DNA of 64,000 nt from Herbinix sp. (GTDB lineage: Bacteria; Bacillota; Clostridia; Lachnospirales; Lachnospiraceae), in contig JAQUYQ010000002.1 in NCBI GenBank assembly GCA_028691795.1, positions 16,456 through 80,455 of the forward strand, read 5' to 3'. Within the stretch, counting starts at the first letter, position 1, and each line of letters opens with the position of its first letter. The translations under genes and the position numbers were made by a program. The notes under the pieces are model-generated. The model was given only the letters and a program-made list of their open reading frames with translations. It was not told the origin of the DNA and made no database searches. Positions 1 to 10,341 of the stretch are shown here, piece by piece.

Positions 1-382
1 TCCCCTTTTTAGTAACCCACCTGCTAGTACAACGAATATAAATTAACGAGCCATTATGCTGGTCTAAATCTCCGATAACACCAGTCACCAAGCCCCGGCG
101 TAGCACCACTACACCTGCGTTTGTGAATAGGAGCTCTTGAAGATATATCCTCAGCCTAATAGCCAGTTATTTATTATTCATTGTACTATTGATGGCAGGT
201 ATTTTTTTATGTTCAAATTTTTTATGAATAGATAGAAATGATTCGATAGTCCTTTTTATTGACAAGCGTTTTATGGTGTCATATTATAAATTTATATGAA
301 TTTAAATCAGAAAAATAAATTATCTTGTGTTAAGCACCTATAGTATACATAATTTAAAAAGATTAAGGGAAGGAGGAGCAGC

Positions 383-3300
383 ATGAATTTTACACATTTG
401 CATGTGCATACGGAATATAGTCTGTTGGACGGGTCAAGTAAGATTAAGGAATTGGTTCACCGTGCCAAGGAGCTGGGCATGGATAGTCTTGCGATTACTG
501 ACCACGGCGTTATGTATGGAGTAATCGATTTTTATAAAGCCTGCTTAGCAGAAGGAATTAAGCCAATAATAGGCTGCGAGGTTTATGTCGCTCCAAATTC
601 TAGATTTGACCGGGAAATTGGTACATCGGATGGGCGTTATCACCACCTTGTCCTATTGGCTGAGAGTAATACTGGATATCAGAATTTGATGAAGATCGTT
701 TCTAAAGGTTTTCTCGAAGGCTTTTATTATAAACCAAGGGTTGATTATGAGGTCCTTACGAAGTACAGCGAGGGTATCACAGCACTAAGTGCGTGTCTTG
801 CAGGAGAGGTTGCAGGTAATCTGTTAAAAGGCTTTTATGCAGAAGCGAAGAATGCAGCGATAAAGCTTCAAAGTATTTACGGTGAGGGACATTTTTTCCT
901 GGAACTCCAGGATCATGGCATGCAGGAACAGAAGACTGCAAATCAGGGGATATTAAGACTTGCGAGTGAAACCGGAATTAAGCTGGTTGCGACGAATGAT
1001 GTTCATTATACTTTTGCTGAGGATGTAGATCCACATGATATCCTTCTCTGTATTCAGACTCAGAAAAAGGTAGCCGATGAGAACCGAATGCGTTATGAGG
1101 GTGGGCAGTATTTTCTAAAATCACCCGAAGAGATGCTTACTGTTTTTCCTTATGCAAAGGAAGCCTTAGAAAATACATATGAAATAGCACAGCGTTGTAA
1201 TGTAACGATCACCTTTGGTGAGTATAAATTACCGTTATATCCGGTACCGGTGCAGTTTACAGCGTTTGAATATCTGAATAAATTATGCAGGGATGGCTTG
1301 CAAGAGCGATATCATCCAATCGATAAGGATTTGTGGGAGCGGCTGGATTATGAGCTTGATACGATTCGAAGTATGGGATTTGTTGATTATTTTTTAATCG
1401 TTTGGGATTTTATTAAGTATGCAAGAGATAATAACATTATAGTTGGACCGGGAAGAGGAAGTGCTGCAGGCTCTATCGTTTCTTATTCCCTTGGAATCAC
1501 CGATATTGATCCGATTAAATATAATCTGTTATTTGAACGATTTTTAAACCCACAACGTCTGACAATGCCCGATATTGATATCGACTTCTGTTTCGAGAGA
1601 AGGCAGGAGGTTATTGATTATGTTGCCTTAAAATACGGTAAAGATAAGGTGGTTCAGATTGTTACCTTCGGAACGATGGCAGCAAGGGGAGTAATCCGTG
1701 ATGTTGGAAGGGCTCTTGATTTATCCTACGCACAGGTGGATACGATAGCGAAAATGATACCGACTGAGCCTGGAATAACAATAGAAAAGGCAATGCTGGC
1801 TAACAAAGAACTAAACCAGCTGTATGAAAGCAATTCGGAGGTTAAGTATCTGATTGATATGTCCAAAAGACTGGAGGGTCTGCCAAGGCATACTTCGATG
1901 CATGCTGCCGGGGTTGTAATTGGTAAGACAAGTATCGATGAATATGTCCCACTATCTCGATCCTCCGATGAATCAATCACAACTCAGTTTACAATGACAA
2001 CGCTTGAGGAATTAGGGCTTCTGAAAATGGACTTTCTTGGACTTCGGACCCTTACCGTTATTCAGAATGCAGAAGCGTTGGTGAATAAAAGAAAAGATGC
2101 ATTGAATAAGTTTGATATTAAAAAGATAGATTATAATGATGGAAAAGTATATGATCTGGTTTCATCAGGCAAAACAGAAGGCATATTCCAGTTGGAAAGT
2201 GCTGGTATGAAGAGCTTTATGAAGGAATTAAAACCACGTACCCTGGAGGATATCATTGCAGGAATTGCACTGTACCGCCCGGGACCAATGGATTTCATAC
2301 CCAAGTACATTAAGGGAAAGAATGAAACAGACAAGATTGTATATGAATGTCCGCAGTTAGAACCAATTTTATCTCCAACCTATGGCTGTATTGTTTATCA
2401 GGAACAGGTTATGCAGATCGTTCGTGATCTTGCAGGTTACAGTTTTGGCCGTAGTGATCTTGTACGCCGTGCCATGTCAAAGAAAAAAGAATCGGTTATG
2501 ATAAAGGAACGTCAAACCTTTGTTTATGGTAACGCAGAAGAAGGGGTTGTCGGCTGTATCGGCAATGGTATACCGGAGGTAGTAGCAAACCATATCTTTG
2601 ATGAAATGATGGATTTTGCGAAGTACGCCTTCAATAAGTCCCATGCAGCAGCTTATGCGGTCGTTTCCTATGAAACAGCTTATTTAAAATGCTATTATCC
2701 GGTAGAATTTATGGCAGCTCTAATGACCTCCGTAATCGATAATCCCGGAAAAGTATCCGAATATATTTATACCTGCAGACAGATGAATATAGAAATTCTG
2801 CCCCCGGATATTAATGAGGGTGATGCAGTATTTACGGTATCTCATGGCGCAATCCGGTACGCTCTTTCTGCAATCAAAGGTATTGGAAAACCGGTAATTG
2901 AGGCAGTAGTAGCAGAGCGTGAGGAAAATGGACCCTTTCTAAGCCTTAAGGATTTTGCAACAAGATTATCCGGTAAGGAAGTGAATAAGCGAACGATAGA
3001 AAGCTTTGTTAAAGCTGGTGTATTCAGTAATCTCCATTCCAACCGCAGACAGCTGATGATGAGCTATGTTCAAATTCTTGACAATATAGCAGCGGATAAG
3101 AAGAAGTCTCTGACAGGGCAAATGACCTTATTTGATTTTGCCAGTGAAGAGGAAAAACAGGAGTATGAGCCTAATTTACCGGAGGTAAGTGAATACAGCA
3201 AGGAACAACTCTTAGCTTTTGAGAAAGAGGTGCTTGGCATCTATGTCAGCGGTCATCCACTGGAGGCATATGAGAATCGGATTAATAAAAATGTAACAGC

Positions 3301-3871
3301 GAACTCCAACGACTTTGCATTGGAGGAAGAAACAAATAAACCTAAGGTGATTGATGGAAATTCCGAGATCATTGGTGGAATGATAACTGCAAAGACGATT
3401 AAAACTACAAGAAATAACAGTATGATGGCTTTTATCACCTTAGAGGATTTATTTGGGGTTGTTGAGGTTATAATATTCCCAAAGGATTATGAGAAATTTA
3501 AAACAATGCTTGAACCAGATCAAAAGATTTTTATTCGGGGCAAGGTATCCGTAGAGGAAGAAAAGCCGGCGAAACTCATTTGTCAGGACTTGATACCCTT
3601 TGAGCAGGTACCGCGGGAGGTATGGATTAAATATCAAAACCTGGAGACATTTCTTAAAGATGAGCAGTCCTTATATGCATTATTAGATGAATATGATGGA
3701 ATTGACATGGTAGTCGTCTTTTGCGAGGAAGAGAAGTGCATGAAGAAACTTCCAAAAAGTAGAAGCGTGAAGGCGGATAAAGACTTGATTCAACGGCTTA
3801 CGACAATTTATTCAAAAGAAAATGTGCGAATTACTGAAAAGAGTATTGAAAAACTACGTAAAATAGATTAG
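383..3871 (+). CDS. dnaE: DNA polymerase III alpha subunit (DnaE type)
   Basis: 1162-aa ORF with PHP start 'FTHLHVHTEYSLLDG', 'GPGRGSAAGSIVSYSLGITDIDPI', 'PDIDIDFCFERR'; SD ggaggag upstream. Confidence 0.97.
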   Translation: MNFTHLHVHTEYSLLDGSSKIKELVHRAKELGMDSLAITDHGVMYGVIDFYKACLAEGIKPIIGCEVYVAPNSRFDREIGTSDGRYHHLVLLAESNTGYQNLMKIVSKGFLEGFYYKPRVDYEVLTKYSEGITALSACLAGEVAGNLLKGFYAEAKNAAIKLQSIYGEGHFFLELQDHGMQEQKTANQGILRLASETGIKLVATNDVHYTFAEDVDPHDILLCIQTQKKVADENRMRYEGGQYFLKSPEEMLTVFPYAKEALENTYEIAQRCNVTITFGEYKLPLYPVPVQFTAFEYLNKLCRDGLQERYHPIDKDLWERLDYELDTIRSMGFVDYFLIVWDFIKYARDNNIIVGPGRGSAAGSIVSYSLGITDIDPIKYNLLFERFLNPQRLTMPDIDIDFCFERRQEVIDYVALKYGKDKVVQIVTFGTMAARGVIRDVGRALDLSYAQVDTIAKMIPTEPGITIEKAMLANKELNQLYESNSEVKYLIDMSKRLEGLPRHTSMHAAGVVIGKTSIDEYVPLSRSSDESITTQFTMTTLEELGLLKMDFLGLRTLTVIQNAEALVNKRKDALNKFDIKKIDYNDGKVYDLVSSGKTEGIFQLESAGMKSFMKELKPRTLEDIIAGIALYRPGPMDFIPKYIKGKNETDKIVYECPQLEPILSPTYGCIVYQEQVMQIVRDLAGYSFGRSDLVRRAMSKKKESVMIKERQTFVYGNAEEGVVGCIGNGIPEVVANHIFDEMMDFAKYAFNKSHAAAYAVVSYETAYLKCYYPVEFMAALMTSVIDNPGKVSEYIYTCRQMNIEILPPDINEGDAVFTVSHGAIRYALSAIKGIGKPVIEAVVAEREENGPFLSLKDFATRLSGKEVNKRTIESFVKAGVFSNLHSNRRQLMMSYVQILDNIAADKKKSLTGQMTLFDFASEEEKQEYEPNLPEVSEYSKEQLLAFEKEVLGIYVSGHPLEAYENRINKNVTANSNDFALEEETNKPKVIDGNSEIIGGMITAKTIKTTRNNSMMAFITLEDLFGVVEVIIFPKDYEKFKTMLEPDQKIFIRGKVSVEEEKPAKLICQDLIPFEQVPREVWIKYQNLETFLKDEQSLYALLDEYDGIDMVVVFCEEEKCMKKLPKSRSVKADKDLIQRLTTIYSKENVRITEKSIEKLRKID

Positions 3872-3916
3872 AATACAGTCATTGTTTAGTTGTTATATTA
3901 AGCGGAGGTTATTATA

Positions 3917-4888
3917 ATGGGAAATGTAAAGACAATCGGTGTGTTAACAAGTGGTGGTGATGCGCCTGGAATGAATGCAGCAATAAGAGCAATCGTTAGG
4001 ACCGCATTAGCAGCAGGACTTAAAGTAAAAGGTATCAGAAGAGGATTTAATGGCTTATTAGAGGAAGACATTATAGAAATGGATTCTAAAAGTGTATCTG
4101 ATATTATCCAAAGAGGCGGTACCATTCTATATACCGCTAGATGTCTTGAAATGCTTAAGCCAGAAGTACAGGACAGAGCTGCTGATATTTGCAGAAAGCA
4201 TGAAATCGATGGCTTAGTAGTTATCGGTGGAGACGGATCCTTTAAGGGAGCTCAGGTGTTAGCAAGAAGAGGAATTAATGCGGTAGGTATTCCGGGAACA
4301 ATTGACCTGGATATTTCCTGCACGGATTATACCATTGGTTTTGATACAGCATTAAATACTGCTATGGAAACCATAGATAGAGTAAGAGATACCTCAACCT
4401 CTCATGAAAGATGCAGTATTATCGAAGTTATGGGTAGAAAAGCTGGATATATCGCATTATGGTGCGGTATTGCGAATGGCGCAGAGGAAATCCTTATTTC
4501 TGAGCGTTATGATTATGATGAGCAGAAGATTATTAACAACATCATTGAAAAACGTAAAACCGGTAAAAAGCATTACATTATTGTAAATGCAGAAGGTATT
4601 GGCGATTCCAACGGTATGGCAAAGAGAATTGAAGCTGCAACCGGTATGGAAACAAGAGCGACAATCATCGGTCATGCACAAAGAGGCGGCAGCCCTACAA
4701 CAAGAGATCGTGTATATGCTTCCATGATGGGTGCAAAGGCTGTCGATTTATTGGTGGCTGGAAGTTCAAAGAGAATTGTTGGTTACAGAGACGGTCAATT
4801 TGTAGATTACGATATTGAAGAAGGATTGGCTATGACAAAGGATATTGATCAATATATGTATGACCTATCGATCAGACTTTCCAGATAA
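3917..4888 (+). CDS. pfkA: ATP-dependent 6-phosphofructokinase
   Basis: 'GVLTSGGDAPGMNAAIRA', 'GGDGSFKGAQ', 'GIPGTIDLDI' motifs; 323 aa. Confidence 0.97.
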   Translation: MGNVKTIGVLTSGGDAPGMNAAIRAIVRTALAAGLKVKGIRRGFNGLLEEDIIEMDSKSVSDIIQRGGTILYTARCLEMLKPEVQDRAADICRKHEIDGLVVIGGDGSFKGAQVLARRGINAVGIPGTIDLDISCTDYTIGFDTALNTAMETIDRVRDTSTSHERCSIIEVMGRKAGYIALWCGIANGAEEILISERYDYDEQKIINNIIEKRKTGKKHYIIVNAEGIGDSNGMAKRIEAATGMETRATIIGHAQRGGSPTTRDRVYASMMGAKAVDLLVAGSSKRIVGYRDGQFVDYDIEEGLAMTKDIDQYMYDLSIRLSR

Positions 4889-4945
4889 TCGACATAGCAT
4901 ATATAATAATTCGTACTGATAAGTTACAATATACTTCATATTAAG

Positions 4946-4995
4946 CCGGGTATGATCGAAAAATTAAGACTTTCCGATCCTACCCGGACTTTTTA
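4946..4995 (+). terminator. Rho-independent terminator after pfkA
   Basis: CCGGGTA-GATCG...CGATC-TACCCGG followed by T-run. Confidence 0.85.
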
Positions 4996-5020
4996 TAAAG
5001 CTGATATTTTAAAGGATTAT

Positions 5021-5066
5021 AATAAACAAGATAATTAACAAGCTGATTTTCTTGTCATGAATAATA
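5021..5066 (+). repeat. repeat family C, copy 1
   Basis: AATAAACAAGATAATT...CTTGTCATGAATAA. Confidence 0.45.
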
Positions 5067-5252
5067 ACTTTATAATATCAGCTCTTTTTATGGAACAGTT
5101 TTGTGTTTGAAAGCGTCTAATGAATAACAAGGGAAGATGTTATACATGCTCATTTTGTCATTTACATCATTTGTCTGTCCATGTATACTATACTGTAGTT
5201 ATGTAATAAAACAGGATGGTATATAAAAGGTATAGTATAGGGGGAGAACAGG

Positions 5253-5801
5253 ATGCAGAAGGATGATCAAAATGACCTCTTGGAAAATTTGCCTGCTTAC
5301 AATATAGAAACCCTAATTCGGCAATATGGCAATGATGTTCTTAGGACGGCATATATGTATGTCAGGGATGTTAACTTAGCTGAGGATATTTTTCAAGATG
5401 TATTTATTAAGGTAAATCAAAAAATTTCTACCTTTGAAGGAAATTCCAGTATTAAGACATGGATTATTCGTATTACAATTAATACCTGTAAGGACTATTT
5501 AAAAAGTGCCTGGAATAAACGTGTCGTACCAATGATGGAATACCAGGAAGACATGGTTGTCAGTGAAACTGACTATGACGATGTAGAAAAGAAGGATACG
5601 AGAGAATTGATACGGAAAACGGTTCTCTCACTTCCGGCAAAATATAAGGACGTTGTACTCTGTGTTTACTTTCAGGAGATGACGATTACCGAAGCGGCTA
5701 ACGCGCTGAACATAGCGGAAGGAACCGCAAAGAGCAGGCTCTCAAGGGCTAGACAAAAGTTAAAATCAGTTCTGGAAGGGAGGATTTCAGATGAGCTTTA
5801 A
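5253..5801 (+). CDS. ECF-type RNA polymerase sigma factor
   Basis: Sigma-70 region 2 'AYMYVRDVNLAEDIFQDVFIKVNQ', region 4 'TEAANALNIAEGTAKSRLSRARQKLK'. Confidence 0.93.
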   Translation: MQKDDQNDLLENLPAYNIETLIRQYGNDVLRTAYMYVRDVNLAEDIFQDVFIKVNQKISTFEGNSSIKTWIIRITINTCKDYLKSAWNKRVVPMMEYQEDMVVSETDYDDVEKKDTRELIRKTVLSLPAKYKDVVLCVYFQEMTITEAANALNIAEGTAKSRLSRARQKLKSVLEGRISDEL

Positions 5802-7011
5802 TAAAAATAACAAGAATGCTAAGATTAATAACCCTGAGGATATAAAAAACGGACTGGAGCTTGATATAGATGGCAGAAGCATTAAATCACATCTGGATAC
5901 TTCTTTTGATTTAAATGGAATTCATGTTTCTGAGGATTTGATTAATAGAACGCTTAATGCAATAAAACAGCAGGAAGTAGAACAGCAGGAGACAGCACAA
6001 CAGGATAGTAAGGAAGGTAATGAGAAAGAAATAGTGAAAATTATCCCCTGGAGCAGATATATCAGGCGTATCGTCGGAGTTGCAGCGGCTGTATTAGTTG
6101 TAACGGCAGGTGTGAATTTCATAAGTGGTATGAATAGTAAGAAAGACAGCAGTGAGAATACAGCATTATCCTTATCAGAGGACATCAGCCAAAAGGATGT
6201 AGTAACTTCTGGTACAGAATCAGCCGAATCGTACAAAATGGACAATGGAACGACTGCTGGTATAGAATCGGAAGTACCACAGGCTAAGGCAGAAATATCG
6301 CAAGCCTCCGAGTATGCTTTGTCGCAAGATACATCTGGTACCGATGGGGTAGAAGAGAAAAAACAGACAGAGGAAACAGAGACTTCGAAGGTCACCGCAG
6401 CCGATTCTTCAGTAGATGATATTGCTGCAGCAGAAGGTATAGCACAAACCCCAAATGTAGCTGTTACCGATGCGGCTGGCAAGAATTCTGCGAGCAGGGG
6501 AATGCTGGCAGGAATAGATAATGATGCAGGGTCTACAGAAGCTTCGGATACCACTGAGGATGCGGATTCTGTCAACGCTTCTGCTGCTATTGACAACGAT
6601 AATACCGTACAAGGAATTACTGCAACCTTAGACGGCGAAGACGATGTAAGTTATATAACCTTTCGGGATATTTTGTTATCTGATCCGGAGCAGGTGCAGA
6701 TTTTAAGTATTACCGATGAGATTAACAAAACAGAGATTACATTAACGGACCAGGAGGACATAAAGGATTTCTATTTAATCATGGATCAGCAGCAGTATAC
6801 CAATACAACAATAACTTCGGTTATAAAGAATTATACAGTAGAGGTTGCTACAGCGCAGTCATTGGATGTGTCTTATACCATTGTTATTGGTGATAGTATA
6901 ACAGTAAGTAATCATTCAGGAGAGACAGTTAACCAGAATATCTATAGTGCAGAGAATGAAACATTGCTGATTGGGAATTTAAATGAATTTTATCAAAAAT
7001 ATATTCCTTAA
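5791..7011 (+). CDS. putative sigma-factor partner/anti-sigma-like membrane protein with Ser/Thr/Ala/Glu-rich extracytoplasmic region
   Basis: Overlaps the sigma gene by 11 nt; single TM 'RRIVGVAAAVLVVTAGVNFISGM' then low-complexity linker; anti-sigma role inferred from position. Confidence 0.6.
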   Translation: MSFNKNNKNAKINNPEDIKNGLELDIDGRSIKSHLDTSFDLNGIHVSEDLINRTLNAIKQQEVEQQETAQQDSKEGNEKEIVKIIPWSRYIRRIVGVAAAVLVVTAGVNFISGMNSKKDSSENTALSLSEDISQKDVVTSGTESAESYKMDNGTTAGIESEVPQAKAEISQASEYALSQDTSGTDGVEEKKQTEETETSKVTAADSSVDDIAAAEGIAQTPNVAVTDAAGKNSASRGMLAGIDNDAGSTEASDTTEDADSVNASAAIDNDNTVQGITATLDGEDDVSYITFRDILLSDPEQVQILSITDEINKTEITLTDQEDIKDFYLIMDQQQYTNTTITSVIKNYTVEVATAQSLDVSYTIVIGDSITVSNHSGETVNQNIYSAENETLLIGNLNEFYQKYIP

Positions 7012-7069
7012 ATTAGAATCTACTGAAATATAAGCGGAATAAGTTAGAAAATTCACTTGTCAGGAATAA

Positions 7070-7120
7070 AAAAGGTTCTTGCAAAGTCTCATAAAAAGGA
7101 GAAAATTGCAAGAACCTTTT
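7070..7120. terminator. bidirectional hairpin terminator between convergent genes
   Basis: AAAAGGTTCTTGCAA...TTGCAAGAACCTTTT, 15-bp perfect stem. Confidence 0.8.
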
Positions 7121-7156
7121 GCCTTTGAAAATGAATTACCAGTCAAGAATTTCATC

Positions 7157-7226
7157 TTTATTCATGACAAGTGAATTTATGACAATTTAATTTTAATTTA
7201 AATGTAGGTCAATTCATCTTGTTTTA
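7157..7226 (-). repeat. repeat family C, copy 2
   Basis: TTTATTCATGACAAGTGAATTTATGACAATTTA...TAGGTCAATTCATCTTGTTTTATT. Confidence 0.6.
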
Positions 7227-7243
7227 TTATTTTTCGGAATTAA

Positions 7244-7549
7244 TTAAAGTTCATCCTCAGGAAGTGTTTCGTTATCTTCATTCTCGGAAACTTTATCTGC
7301 TTCATTCTCGGAAGCTTTATCAGCTTCTTTGGAGGAGTTATCTTCTTCATCAATCACTTTTATCGATACATATTCCCTTGAATTATTATCCGCATCATCT
7401 TCCGCATCAAATTCCTCGAAATCGTCTTCAAAATCATCAAAATCATCAGAGGTATCCTTTTTTATGAACTTCTTATAAAAATAATAGGCACCTGCTCCCA
7501 ACGATGCCAGAGCAACAGTACCAAATATTAACTTGCCAAATTTTTTCAT
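7244..7549 (-). CDS. small membrane-anchored protein with highly acidic tail
   Basis: 101 aa: N-terminal TM 'FGKLIFGTVALASLGAGAYYFYKKF' followed by D/E-rich tail. Confidence 0.7.
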   Translation of the reverse strand: MKKFGKLIFGTVALASLGAGAYYFYKKFIKKDTSDDFDDFEDDFEEFDAEDDADNNSREYVSIKVIDEEDNSSKEADKASENEADKVSENEDNETLPEDEL

Positions 7550-7750
7550 TTACTTCAACTTCCTTTCCGTTTTTAATTATAATTATATGCTATTATTCCA
7601 TTATAATTCCGAATTGGAAAAAAATAAAGTAAAAGTTCTATAAACTTGAAAAAATTGGTACGGGATAAAACCCGTAAGTTAGGGGTTAATGTAATTGTTT
7701 TAAGCAATAGAAAAATAGAAAGAAACAATTTTATACAAGGAGGTAATAGA

Positions 7751-8722
7751 ATGGTAAGTATAACAAAGGCGAAGATTTTCAATGAAGAAATCATAAAAAT
7801 GACAAAGCGTGCATTTGGGGAAGCTGTAGAACTTCAAGAGATAACAGAGTTAACAGGGGGGTTTTATAATACTGCATATATGATAAGTTTTAAAGATGGA
7901 CAAAAAGCTGTTCTTAAGGTTTCACCTTTGAAAGCCCTGAAAGTGATGAGATATGAAAAGAACCTTATGGAAACTGAGGTATTTGTTTTAGATAAAATGC
8001 ATTCAATGAAAGGTGTTCCGGTACCGAGAGTTTTGTATTATGACCGGAGTGGAGAAATTACCGACAATGAGTTTTTATTTATGGAGTTTTTATATGGAGT
8101 ACCACTTAATAAGGTACGTGAAGAACTTACAGAGGATCAGTATAATATGATATCATCAAATTTGGCGGAAATTACAAAAAAGATTAACGGAGTAGAAGGG
8201 GAGTATTTTGGATATATTTCTCAAGAAAATAAGAGATTTACTACTTGGTTTGAAGCTTTTTTCTGTATGATAAAAGAGCTCTTAGATGATGCACAAGATG
8301 CTGGGGTTTTACTTCCATTTGAAAATAATAAATTATATAGTATGATCAATAAACAGAGAGAGGTATTAAATCAAGTAAAAAAACCATTACTTGTTCATAA
8401 GGATTTATGGGAAGGAAATATTCTTATAAACCCTAAAACTTTAGAAATTACTGGGATTTTAGATTGTGAACGTGCCATATTTGGAGATGCTTTACTTGAA
8501 CCAATATGTGGTTTCCTATGGGAAAATAAAAGTTTTATGAATACCTATATTGGGAGAGAAATGCTTAATAGAGACGAAAACATTAGATTTGTCCTATATA
8601 AAATATATATAGATCTTATTTCGGTAATTGAATGTACTTTTAGGCAATATCCTGATGAAAATGCAGATAAATGGTCAAGGTTACAGCTTGATGAAGCACT
8701 TCAAAAATTAGTAACACTATAA
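7751..8722 (+). CDS. aminoglycoside phosphotransferase (APH/choline kinase-like) family protein
   Basis: 'LLVHKDLWEGNILINPKTLEITGILDCERAIFGD' APH catalytic motif; start trimmed to ATG after aaggaggtaatag. Confidence 0.82.
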   Translation: MVSITKAKIFNEEIIKMTKRAFGEAVELQEITELTGGFYNTAYMISFKDGQKAVLKVSPLKALKVMRYEKNLMETEVFVLDKMHSMKGVPVPRVLYYDRSGEITDNEFLFMEFLYGVPLNKVREELTEDQYNMISSNLAEITKKINGVEGEYFGYISQENKRFTTWFEAFFCMIKELLDDAQDAGVLLPFENNKLYSMINKQREVLNQVKKPLLVHKDLWEGNILINPKTLEITGILDCERAIFGDALLEPICGFLWENKSFMNTYIGREMLNRDENIRFVLYKIYIDLISVIECTFRQYPDENADKWSRLQLDEALQKLVTL

Positions 8723-8773
8723 GAGAGTATGATATATGTAAATTTGCAGAAGGTGCTTGATTACTGGTAGCAG

Positions 8774-8811
8774 GAGCATTTCAAACAATATTGATTAAGT
8801 TTGTAATGCTC
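8774..8811 (+). terminator. hairpin terminator after APH-like gene
   Basis: GAGCATT-CAAAC...GTTTG-AATGCTC. Confidence 0.5.
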
Positions 8812-9138
8812 TTGTTACGTTAATTATATTGAAATTGCATAGAAAACAATGATATCGAGATAATTAATATTGTGATCTATCAGGAGTTATGCTTGGGTAT
8901 CACATCCTTGAAAAAAATCGTAGACAACTGGGTAATTATAGTGTGCATCCTACCAAAGGTGTAATTATGGATGTATTCATAATTATAAAGAATTGCTAGA
9001 TATGTATGTATAATAAGTTGGTAGAATGTCCAAATTTATATTAATTTACGAATATTACCTTTACTTTTGTTCCTAAATATTTTATGATGAAATTAACTGT
9101 GAGAATTACGTAAATAAGGGAAAGGCAGGAAGTTTATT

Positions 9139-10341
9139 ATGAATATAGGTTTATTTTCGGAGACCTATTATCCCGAAATCAATGGAGTTGCAACCTCTGT
9201 CTATATGTTGAAAAATGAGCTTGAAAAAAGAGGACATAATGTCTATGTCTTTACTACGAAAACGCCGGGTGAGCCAGAGCATGAGCATAATGTATTTCGC
9301 GTTCCGAGTTTGCCTTTTATATTTATTACAGAGCGTCGGGTAGGTATGTTTTATCAGCCTAGACTGGCACATATTATAAAGAAATTGAATTTAGATATTA
9401 TTCATACGCATACGGAATTTTCCTTGGGGATTTTTGGACGTATTATGGCGAAGGAATTAAGACTTCCAATTGTCCATACCTACCATACTATTTATGAGGA
9501 TTACACCCATTATCTGACTCGCTTTGAAATTGTTGACCGCAGAGCCAAGGCATTTGCCAGAACCTATTCCAAGGTTTGCTGTAATACCGTTGAGCAGGTT
9601 ATCGTTCCGACTGAGAAGACCAAGGATTTACTAATGACTTATAGTGTCCATAAGGACATATCCGTAGTTCCAACAGGAATTGACTTGAGTAAATTCGATT
9701 ATAGAAATTATTCGAAAGAAGATGTAAACTCACTAAAACAGAAATATAATCTTAGCGGGCAGGATAAGGTTATGATCTACATCGGCAGAGTATCTCAAGA
9801 GAAGAATATTGAAGAAATCATTCAAGCAATGCCGGAATATATGAAAACGAGAGAGGCAGTTCGGTTTGTAATTGTCGGAAGCGGACCAACACTTGAGAAA
9901 CTTGAAAATCTGGTAAAACAGATGGGTATTGAAGAGAGGTTTGTATTTACCGGATCTCAGCCTTGGGATACCATTGGTTTGTTTTATCAGCTAGGGGATG
10001 TATTTGTCAGTGCTTCACGAAGTGAGACCCAGGGCCTAACCTATATTGAGGCAATGGCATCCGGACTTCCGGTAGTAGCAAGACAGGATAAATGTCTGGA
10101 GGATATTCTGGAACAGGGCAAAAATGGTTATGCTTTTACGAATAAAGAAGAGCTTTACTATGGACTGGATCAAATTTTGTTTCAAGACAAACAGACGAAT
10201 TACGGTGAGAATGCGATAAAAAAAGTTGAAAAATATTCTACTCAGGAATTCGCTTATCAGGTTGAAAAGGTATATAATCAAGTTATTTCCAGAGACAGGG
10301 TATTCTGCAAACGGGTTATATACGATACGAAGAAAATATAA
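9139..10341 (+). CDS. GT4 family glycosyltransferase (1,2-diacylglycerol glucosyltransferase-like)
   Basis: 'NIGLFSETYYPEINGVATSV', 'HTHTEFSLG', 'SRSETQGLTYIEAMASGLPVVA'. Confidence 0.9.
   Translation: MNIGLFSETYYPEINGVATSVYMLKNELEKRGHNVYVFTTKTPGEPEHEHNVFRVPSLPFIFITERRVGMFYQPRLAHIIKKLNLDIIHTHTEFSLGIFGRIMAKELRLPIVHTYHTIYEDYTHYLTRFEIVDRRAKAFARTYSKVCCNTVEQVIVPTEKTKDLLMTYSVHKDISVVPTGIDLSKFDYRNYSKEDVNSLKQKYNLSGQDKVMIYIGRVSQEKNIEEIIQAMPEYMKTREAVRFVIVGSGPTLEKLENLVKQMGIEERFVFTGSQPWDTIGLFYQLGDVFVSASRSETQGLTYIEAMASGLPVVARQDKCLEDILEQGKNGYAFTNKEELYYGLDQILFQDKQTNYGENAIKKVEKYSTQEFAYQVEKVYNQVISRDRVFCKRVIYDTKKI

Noticed and set aside
5922-6596. 224-aa minus-strand ORF opposite the sigma-partner gene
   Set aside because: Antisense shadow of a low-complexity A/S/T/E-rich coding region; the plus-strand gene has operon context and domain logic.
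7219-7467. 82-aa plus-strand ORF rich in H/L/Q
   Set aside because: Shadow of the acidic-tail protein on the minus strand.
8722-9138. Possible decayed gene in the 415-bp gap (short ORF MLGYHILEKNRRQLGNYSVHPTKG...)
   Set aside because: Too short, no recognisable family and no SD; not enough evidence for a pseudogene call.
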